Shown: positions 1-5,341 of the stretch, piece after piece
How positions within the stretch are numbered: the first letter of the stretch is position 1
Layout: each line of letters begins with the position of its first letter
Source of the DNA: Gemmatimonadota bacterium
Lineage (GTDB): Bacteria; Gemmatimonadota; Gemmatimonadetes; Longimicrobiales; Longimicrobiaceae
DNA: 5,341 nt
Direction of reading: 5' to 3'
NCBI GenBank assembly: GCA_019240375.1
Contig: JAFAYN010000235.1
Span: 1-5,341 of the forward strand
Notes under the pieces: generated by a model
Database searches by the model: none
Told to the model about the DNA's origin: nothing
What the model saw: only the letters and a program-made list of their open reading frames with translations
Translations under genes and position numbers: made by a program

Positions 1-470
1 CGGCCGGTGGAGCCGGAGGTGTAGATCACGTACGCCAGGTTGGCGGGCGTGGCGCCGCTCGCCGGGGCGGTCTCCTCCTCGCGGTCGATCTCCACCGCGG
101 CCCGCTCCAGCACGATCCGCCGCGCCGCCCCCGCCGGGACGCGGTCGGCGACGGCCTCCCCGACCAGGACGAGCGGGGCGGCCGAATTCTCCAGCTGGTA
201 GGCCAGCCGGTCGGCGGGGTGGGTGGGGTCGAGCGGGACGTACACGCCGCCGGCCTTGAAGATCGCCAGCAGGGCGATCACCATCTCCGGGGAGCGCTCC
301 ACGCAGACGCCCACGCGCGTCTCGGGGCGGACCCCCTGGCGCTGCAGGTGGCGGGCGAGCTGGTTGGCGCGCCGGTCCAGCGCGGCGTAGCTGAGGGTGC
401 GCCCCTCGAAGACCAGCGCCGGGGCGTCCGGGGTGCGGCGCGCCTGCGCCTCGAACGGGCCCTGGGCCAG
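1..470 (-). other. Adenylation domain A2, N-terminal part only
   Basis: Residues about 1625-1779 open a second adenylation domain: FEAQARRTPDAPAL at the start, A1 LSYAALDRRANQLARHL, A2 FKAGGVYVPLDP and A3 YTSGSTG (TSGSTG at 3-20). The window ends one partial codon after the next glycine. The pocket residues lie past base 1, so the amino acid cannot be predicted, nor whether this domain also carries a methyltransferase. Its A3 motif lies exactly 4329 bases from that of A1, and the C2 and C1 tails have the same spacing, so no net insertion or deletion separates the two modules in this shared part. Confidence 0.95.
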
Positions 471-3400
471 GACCCCCAGCGGGAGTCCGCGGCGGGTGTC
501 GTTCCACCCGCGCAGCACCTGCCGCCGCTCGGCGTCGGTCAGCCAGGGGAGCTCGGCCACGGGGCGGTCCGGGTCGGCGGCCAGCGCGCCCAGGAGGGCG
601 GCGTAGTGCTCCAGCATCCGCGCCACGGTGGCCTCCTCCCACAGGTCGGCGCGGAAGGTGACGAAGCCGCCGAAGTGGTCGGGCATCTCCGAGGCGTACA
701 GGCTCAGGTCGAACTTGGCCCCCTCGCCCGAGGCGGCCAGCGGCTCCACCCCCAGCCCGCCCAGCCGCAGCTCGCCCGAGTCCACGTTCTGCATGTTGAA
801 CAGGACCTGGAAGAGGGGCGAGTACTGGAGCGAGCGCTCCGGCGCCAGCTCCTCCACCAGCCGCTCGAAGGGGATCTCCTGGTGCGCGAAGGCGCTCAGG
901 GTGGTTTCCCGCACCCTCCGCAGCAGCGCCCGCCCGCTGGGGCGGTCGGACAGGTCGGTCCGGATCACCAGGTTGTTGACGAAGAAGCCGATCAGCCCCT
1001 CCAGCTCCAGCCGGTTGCGCCCGGCGATGGCCGTCCCGACGCTGACGTCGTCCTGCCCGGCGTAGCGCGCCAGGAGAAGCTGCAGCCCGGCGAGGAGGTA
1101 CATGGAGGGGGTGGCCCCCTCCTGGCGCCCCAGCTCGCGGAGCGCCGCGGAGGTCGCCCGGGGGACCACGAAGCGGCTCGTCCCGCCGCGCGAGGTGGGG
1201 ACCGGCGGGCGCGGGTGGTCGGTGGGGAGGTCCAGGGCGGGGGGCGCCCCCGCGAGCTGCCCCCGCCAGAACGCGAGCTGCGCCTCCAGCCGCTCGCCGG
1301 ACAGGTACTCCCGCTGCCACGCCGCGAAGTCCGCGTACTGCACCTCGGGCTCGGGGAGGGGCGAGGGGCGCCCGGCCAGGCGGGCGGCGTACAGCTCCGA
1401 GAACTCGCGCACCAGGATCCCGGTGCTCCACCCGTCGCTGATGATGTGGTGCAGGGTGAAGAGCGCCGCGTGCTCGGCCGCCCCGACGCGCACCAGGGTG
1501 GCCCGCATCAGCGGACCGGCCGCCAGGTCGAAGGGGCGGAGCGCGTCGCGCTCGGCCAGCCGCGCCGCCTCGGCTTCGCGCGCCCGCTCCGGGAGGCCGC
1601 CCAGGTCCACCACCGGGAGGAAGAACGACCCGGCGGGGCGGATCACCTGCACCGGCTCGCCCTCCACCTCGGCGAACACGGTGCGCAGCGACTCGTGCCG
1701 CCGCGTCACCTCGCCCAGCGCCCACTGCATGGCCTCCCGGTCCAGGGCCCCGCGGAAGCGCAGCGGGAAAGGCATGTTGTAGGCGCTGCTCCCCGGCTCC
1801 ATCCGGTCGATGAACCAGAGCCGGTGCTGCGCAAAAGAGAGCGGGAGCGGCGAGCCGTCGCGCGGGAGGCGCGCGATCGGCGGCTGCTTGCCCCGGCTCC
1901 CCTCGTGGAGCCTGCGCAGCACGCCACGCCGCCCGCCGGCGAGCTGCCCCATCTGCGCCGGGGCCTCCATCGACTCCGCCGCCCCGGTCCCCTCGGCCTC
2001 CTCCAGCGCGTCGTCGACCCACCGCGCCAGCCCGGCCACCGTGGGGAGTTCGAACAGGACCCGAAGCGGCACCTCCACCCCCAGCGGCTCGCGGATGCGC
2101 GAGGTCACCCGGGTGGCGAGGAGGGAGTGACCGCCCAGCGCGAAGAAGTCGTCGTGGATCCCCACCCGCTCCGCCTTCAGCACCTCGGCGAAGATCCCGG
2201 CGAGGTGCTCCTCGGCCGGGGTGCGGGGCGCGGTGTAGACGCGGCCGGAGGCGCCCTCGGGCGCCGGGAGGGCGCGGCGGTCCACCTTGCCGGTGGGGGT
2301 GAGCGGGAGCGACTCCAGCGTCACGAACGCGCTCGGCACCATGTACTCCGGAACGCTCCCCTTCAGGTGCGTCCGAAGCGCATCGGGGAGCGCGGCGTCG
2401 GCGTCCTCCCGCACCCGCACCTCCCCTCCCGCGAAGAGCCGCCCGTAGAAGGGGCTCGCCCGGAACTCGCGCGCGTGGTGCGACGACACGAAATCGAACG
2501 GAAGCTCCGCCCCGCCCCGCGCCCGCACCAGCACTCCGCGCACTCCGTAATCCGGTGCCACTCCGTCCCCCGGCACCTCCGCGCGGCACTCCACGCGCAG
2601 CCGGTCTCCCGCCTCCACCTCCACTCCCGGGTCGAAGAGGGGGAAGTACACCGGGAACCACGCCGTATCCTCCTCCAGGATGTCCAGCTCCTCCCCCTCG
2701 GCCAGCGCCATCCGCAGCCAGAGCAGCAGCCCGTCCAGGCGGCCCGCGCGCTCCACCACCAGCTCCTCCCGCCGTACGTATTCCGCCTCCACCGGCCCGG
2801 CGGCGAAGTCCAGCTCCTCGTACGTGCCCACCGTCGACAGCACGTTCTGCACGGGGAAGCCCCGGATGCAGAGCCGCAGGTCGAAGGGATGGCCCACCTC
2901 CGCGAAGATCCGCTCCACGTAGTGCGCCGCCGTGCGCGAGAAGGCAGGCTCGCCGCGGATCTCCTCCGGCAGGGTGACCGCGGCCATGCGCGTGCGCGCC
3001 CAGGCGGGGATCATCACCGCCCCGGGCGCCAGGAGCCGCCGCGCCTGGTTGAGGATCAGGGCCGCGCCTTCGCCCCCGGCGATCGACTCCAGGATCTCGG
3101 AGACGCACACGTCGGCCGGCTCGGGGAGGTCGACCGTGCGGGCGTCACCGTGAACCAGGGTGATGCGGTCCTCCAGCCCCAGCTCGCGGATGCGCTCACG
3201 TGCGGCCAGGTAGGCGCGCTCCATGATCTCGACGGCGTAGACGTGCCGGGCGCCGGCCTCCACGGCCAGGCGCGCGAGGATGGCGTCCTTTCCGGTGCCC
3301 ACGTCCAGGACCACCCTTCCCTGCACGTGACGGCGCAGGACACGCAGGTAGCGCTGGTTGCGCAGCGTGTCGTGGGTGAGCCCCTGGTAGATCAGCTCGT

Positions 3401-5341
3401 CGTAGACGAAGTACTCTCCGATCGAGGGCCACAGCTCCACCCCTTCCTCCGCCTGCGCCGGGACCACGTAGGCCACCAGGCGCCGCTCCCCGGGCTCGTC
3501 CTCGCGCACCACCACCACGGCTTCGCCCACCTGCGCGTGCCGCTCCAGCACCGCCTCGATCTCGCCGGGCTCGATGCGGAACCCGCGCACCTTGACCTGC
3601 GTGTCCGTCCGCCCCAGGAACTCCAGCTCGCCCGAGGCCAGCCAGCGCACCCGGTCACCGGTGCGGTACAGCCGCGCCCCCGCCTCGCCCGAGAACGCGT
3701 CGGGGACGAAGCTGGCGGCGGTCAGGTCGGGGCGACGCAGGTAGCCGCGGGCTACCCCGGCGCCGCCGATGCGCAGCTCGCCGGGGACGCCGGTCGGCTG
3801 GGCGTTGCCGGCCGGATCGGTGACGTACAGGCGCACGTTCCCCAGCGGTGTGCCGATGCGGGCCCCTTCCAGCTCCCCCTCAACCGGCACCCGCCAGCTC
3901 GACGCCAGGATCGTCCCTTCCGTGGGGCCGTACAGCACCTGGACCGTGGCCGCGGGGAGCGCCTCGCGCACCTCGGCCAGCAGGTCGGCCGGGACCAGGT
4001 CCCCACCGACGAACACCGCTCGCAGCGACTTCAGCGCCTCCCCGGCCCCCGGCGCGCGCACGATCTGGCGCATCAGCGCAGGCACCGCGTGCAGCAGCGT
4101 GCAGCCGGCCAGGTCCTCCACCAGGCGCTCCGGCTCCATCACCCGCTCCCGCGGCACGATGCGCACCGCCGCGCCCACGGAGAGCGGCAGCAGCGTCTCG
4201 AAGAGCCAGATGTCGAAGGCGAAGCTCGCCAGCGAGGGCATCACGTCCCCGGCCCGGATGCCGAACGCCTCGCGCGTGGCGGCAACCAGGTTGGCGAGCG
4301 AGCCGTGCTGGACCCACACCCCCTTGGGGCGCCCGGTCGAGCCCGAGGTGTAGATCACGTAGGCGAGCCCTTCGGTGTCCGGCCCGGCCAGCGGCGCCGG
4401 CTCGGCCGCGCTCTCCTGATCGAGGGCGGCGGAGTCCAGGCGCACCACGGCGGCCCCGTGCTCCGGGAGCGCGTCGGCTGCGTTGCCGGCGGTCACCAGC
4501 ACGGGGAGCGCGGCGTCGGCGAGGATGTAGCCCAGGCGCTCGGAGGGGTAGCCCGGGTCGAGCGGGACGAAGGCGCCGCCGGACTTGAGGATGCCGAGCA
4601 CGCCGGCCAGCATCTCCGCCGAGCGCTCCACGCACAGCCCCACCGGCACCTCCGGCCCGACACCCAGGCGGCGCAGGTGGTGAGCGAGGCGGTTGGCGCG
4701 CGCGTCCAGCTCCGCGTAGGTGAGGGTCTCGCCCTCGAACGTCACCGCGGGCGCGTCGGGGGTGCTCGCGGCCTGCGCTGTAATCTGCTCGTGGACGGGA
4801 CGAGCGGGGTAGTCGCGCGCGGTGGCGTTCCAGGCGCGCAGCACCTGCTCCCGCTCCGGGCCCGCCAGCAGCTCGATCTCCGAAAGGGGGCGGTCGGGGT
4901 GGGCGGTCATCTCCGCGAGGATGGCTTCCAGGTGCCGCCCCATCCGCTCGATGGTGGCGGCCTCCCACAGCTCGGTGCGGTAGGAGAGCATCCCGCCCAC
5001 CGCCCCGTCGTACGCCTCGGCCATGTTCAGGCTCAGGTCGAACTTGGCGACCTCGGTGTCGGCATGGATGTGCTCCATCTCCAGCTCGCCCAGGCGCAGT
5101 TCCCCCTCGTCCACGTTCTGCAGGGCGAACAGGACCTGGAAGAGCGGGGTGTGCTGGAGCGTCCGCTCCGGCGCCAGCTCCTCCACCAGCCGCTCGAAGG
5201 GGACGTCCTGGTGCGCCTGCGCCCCCAGCAGCGTTTCGCGGGCGAGTCGCAGCAGCCGGCGCGGCGTGGGGTCGTCGGACAGGTCGGCGCGCAGCACCAG
5301 CGTGTTGACGAAGAAGCCGATCAGCCCTTCCAGCTCCAGCC
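1..5341 (-). CDS. Non-ribosomal peptide synthetase, internal fragment (C)-A[MT]-PCP-C-(A), open at both ends
   Basis: A single minus-strand frame runs through the whole window without a stop (1779 complete codons). I checked the frame at the landmark motifs of every domain (4332, 3930, 3591, 3303, 2286, 2124, 1446 and 3) and all are in phase, so there is no frameshift. The protein is a cytosolic modular enzyme that activates amino acids as aminoacyl-AMP, loads them on phosphopantetheine arms and condenses them into a peptide. In order it holds the tail of a condensation domain, an adenylation domain interrupted by a methyltransferase, a carrier protein, a complete condensation domain and the start of another adenylation domain. 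No epimerisation or thioesterase domain is present. The corresponding points of the two modules lie exactly 4329 bases (1443 residues) apart, longer than the roughly 1050 to 1100 residues of a plain C-A-PCP module; the methyltransferase explains the excess. Start, stop, operon and peptide product lie outside the window. Confidence 0.97.
531..1853 (-). other. Condensation domain C2, complete, LCL type
   Basis: Residues about 1163-1603 (about 441, a normal length) form a whole condensation domain that joins the upstream peptidyl chain to the residue carried by the next module. Motifs in order: C1 LSFAQHRLWF (from 1841), C2 RHESLRTVF (1674-1700), C3 HHIISDGWS, C4 YADFAAW (1317-1337), C5 GFFVNNLVIR, C6 HQEIPFERLVEEL (846-884) and C7 PLFQVLF. 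In C3 the catalytic second histidine is at 1446-1448 and the structural aspartate at 1434-1436, so the active site is intact. The SAYNMP segment after C1 and the HHIISDGWS form of C3 are typical of LCL domains, which accept an L-configured donor; this fits the lack of an epimerisation domain upstream. Subtype is from motif wording only and should be treated as probable. Confidence 0.95.
781..1012. repeat. Intragenic homologous segment, copy in C2
   Basis: This 232-base stretch of C2 (motifs C5 to C7) aligns without gaps to 5110-5341 in C1 at a constant offset of 4329 bases. By hand count about 188 of 232 bases match (about 81%). It includes a perfect 40-base run (835-874) and 38 of 39 matches at 974-1012, separated by a much less conserved stretch around 901-940. 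It is module-level homology, not a mobile element; the perfect runs also cover conserved protein motifs. Confidence 0.85.
1854..2003 (-). other. PCP-to-C2 interdomain linker
   Basis: About 50 residues join the PCP to C2. The first part is acidic and alanine-rich (DALEEAEGTGAAE), followed by a basic helix-like part (GGRRGVLRRLHEGSRGK) and a proline-containing lead-in (PPIARLPRDG) to the first condensation motif. Such linkers let the carrier swing between the adenylation and condensation sites. No separate function is visible. Confidence 0.7.
2004..2238 (-). other. Peptidyl carrier protein (PCP / thiolation domain)
   Basis: Residues about 1035-1112 form a carrier domain of normal size (about 78 residues). 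It starts near YTAPRTPAEEHLAGIF and contains DDFFALGGHSLLATRV; the serine at 2124-2126 is the expected 4'-phosphopantetheine attachment site. It holds the A1-activated, possibly methylated residue as a thioester and presents it to C1 and C2. The LGGHSL form, rather than LGGDSI, is the kind usually found before an LCL condensation domain and not before an epimerisation domain, which agrees with what follows. Confidence 0.96.
2250..2439 (-). other. Adenylation domain A1, C-terminal remainder with motifs A9 and A10
   Basis: After the methyltransferase the chain returns to the small C-terminal adenylation subdomain. A9 is VPEYMVPSAF (2325-2354) and A10 is LPLTPTGKVDRRALP (2265-2309). The catalytic A10 lysine, which contacts the carboxylate and alpha-phosphate in the adenylation state, is at 2286-2288. 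The helix before A9 (DALRTHLKGS) is the normal lead-in, so the insertion is bounded cleanly by A8 and A9 and the adenylation fold can be completed. All catalytic motifs I can check in A1 are intact, so the domain is probably active. Confidence 0.95.
2440..3443 (-). other. Inserted SAM-dependent methyltransferase, PRMT-like, between A8 and A9
   Basis: About 335 residues (about 633-967) interrupt A1 and look like a class I methyltransferase of the protein arginine methyltransferase type. An N-terminal helical segment has EYFVYDELIY followed by HDTLRNQRY, similar in order and spacing to the PRMT YFxxY...HxxMLxDxxRTxxY region. Motif I reads VVLDVGTGKDAI (start 3314) and post-I is VYAVEI with the ribose-binding acid at 3228-3230. 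The following VSEILESIAGGE has glutamates at 3096-3098 and 3069-3071, the exact S-E-x8-E spacing of the PRMT double-E loop. Later come a PGAVMIP segment and a barrel-like stretch with DTAWFPVYF (W at 2658-2660) and VEAGDRLRV, matching the PRMT THW region and strand order. It probably uses SAM to methylate the A1-activated residue on the PCP, at nitrogen or on the side chain; which atom is not shown. Motif I has Lys-Asp in place of the usual last residues of GxGxG, and THW is TAW. Fold assignment is confident, chemistry is not. Boundaries are good to about 30 residues. Confidence 0.85.
3444..4793 (-). other. Adenylation domain A1, motifs A1-A8 (before the methyltransferase insertion)
   Basis: This domain activates one amino acid with ATP and transfers it to the following PCP. 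Residues about 183-632 carry the adenylation core motifs in order: A1 LTYAELDARANRLA (near 4690-4727), A2 LKSGGAFVPLDP (near 4554-4595), A3 TSGSTG plus GRPKG (4323-4349), A4 FDIWLFE (from 4214), A5 YGPTE (3918-3932), A7 YRTGDR (near 3651-3668) and A8 VRGFRIEPGEIE (3555-3590). By alignment to GrsA-Phe the pocket residues are D376, I377, F380, H417, F443, G445, L469, I477 and L478, with the A10 lysine K1018. This gives D-I-F-H-F-G-L-I-L-K. Asp at the first position means the substrate has an alpha-amino group. The code shares six of ten positions with the glycine code I remember (DILQLGLIWK), and its phenylalanines suggest a small pocket, but the substrate call is weak. The chain leaves the A fold soon after LVAYVVP (about residue 618) to enter the methyltransferase. 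Confidence 0.95.
4860..5341 (-). other. Condensation domain C1, C-terminal part only
   Basis: Residues 1 to about 160 are the last third of an NRPS condensation domain, which forms the peptide bond between the upstream chain and the residue loaded by A1. Visible motifs are the C5-type GFFVNTLVLR (residues about 7-16), the C6-type HQDVPFERLVEEL (5175-5213), the C7-type segment ending PLFQVLF and the FDLSL strand that follows. The catalytic HHxxxDG motif would lie beyond base 5341, so activity and subtype (LCL, DCL or dual) cannot be read directly. The tail is very like that of C2, an LCL domain, so an LCL type is likely but inferred. It runs into the usual C-A linker, with an RxQVLRxWN-like segment near 4850. 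Confidence 0.93.
5110..5341. repeat. Intragenic homologous segment, copy in C1
   Basis: This is the partner of the 781-1012 copy in direct orientation. The perfect 40-base match is 5164-5203, and the 38-of-39 match (5303-5341) runs to the window edge, so the homology probably continues beyond it. Direct repeats of this kind are natural sites for recombination or gene conversion between NRPS modules, and a likely place for assembly errors. Confidence 0.85.

Noticed and set aside
781..1012. The direct repeats as an insertion sequence or other mobile element
   Set aside because: Both copies encode the same condensation motifs in phase, spaced exactly one module apart, with no inverted ends or transposase. 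They are module paralogy.
397..2130. A run of plus-strand open frames (at 397, 628, 1102 and 1810)
   Set aside because: They sit antisense to C2, the linker and the PCP, share no domain signature and are explained by G/C-rich codons in the NRPS frame.
2004..2439. A possible epimerisation domain after the PCP
   Set aside because: The PCP is followed by a linker and then a domain with SFAQHRLWF and HHIISDGWS that leads into an A domain, which is a condensation domain. The LGGHSL carrier motif also argues against epimerisation.
2440..3443. Reading the insert as a free-standing methyltransferase gene
   Set aside because: There is no stop before it or after it in the frame, and A8 and A9 of the same adenylation domain flank it in phase, so it is an integral insert.
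3769..4588. Two long overlapping plus-strand open frames (194 and 246 codons)
   Set aside because: Both lie antisense to A1, have low-complexity Ser/Arg or Pro/Ala/Arg composition, and overlap each other. Antisense shadows.
3880..4968. A 362-codon minus-strand open frame with ATG and stop
   Set aside because: It is out of phase with the NRPS frame and overlaps A1 motifs A1 to A5. Its product is Arg/Ala/Gly/Pro-rich with no recognisable motif, as expected for a shifted frame of high-GC coding DNA.

Overview
The whole window is the interior of one very large gene read on the minus strand: a multimodular non-ribosomal peptide synthetase (NRPS). One frame, with codons whose lowest plus-strand base is a multiple of 3, stays open from base 5339 down to base 3 (1779 complete codons). 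It has neither start nor stop here, so the protein continues past both edges. Shorter open frames on either strand are arginine-, serine-, alanine- or proline-rich shadows of this frame. There is no intergenic DNA, so no promoter, terminator or RNA gene is to be expected. Residue numbers below count from the codon at 5337-5339.

Layout in protein order (high to low coordinates): the C-terminal part of a condensation domain (C1, 5341 to about 4860); an adenylation domain (A1) with motifs A1 to A8 (about 4793 to 3444); a SAM-dependent methyltransferase inserted between A8 and A9 (about 3443 to 2440); the rest of A1 with A9 and A10 (about 2439 to 2250); a peptidyl carrier protein (PCP, about 2238 to 2004); a linker; a complete LCL-type condensation domain (C2, about 1853 to 531); and the N-terminal part of the next adenylation domain (A2), cut just after its P-loop-like TSGSTG motif. 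The architecture is thus (C)-A[MT]-PCP-C-(A). A1 selects and adenylates an amino acid, the PCP carries it as a thioester, the inserted methyltransferase probably methylates it, and C2 joins the chain to the residue chosen by A2.

The most interesting element is the methyltransferase. It does not look like the usual NRPS N-methyltransferase. It resembles protein arginine methyltransferases (PRMTs): a PRMT-like N-terminal helix region, an SAM motif I, a double-glutamate loop with exact S-E-x8-E spacing, and a C-terminal segment like the PRMT beta barrel. Motif I has Lys-Asp where Gly-rich residues are usual, and the PRMT THW loop reads T-A-W. The A1 pocket code, aligned by eye to GrsA, is D-I-F-H-F-G-L-I-L-K. 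This matches no code I know exactly and is nearest to glycine-type codes.

The organism is a high-GC bacterium (roughly 70% G+C by eye) with strong G/C preference at third codon positions. A myxobacterium, a Longimicrobium-like Gemmatimonadota member or an actinomycete would fit; the sequence alone does not decide.
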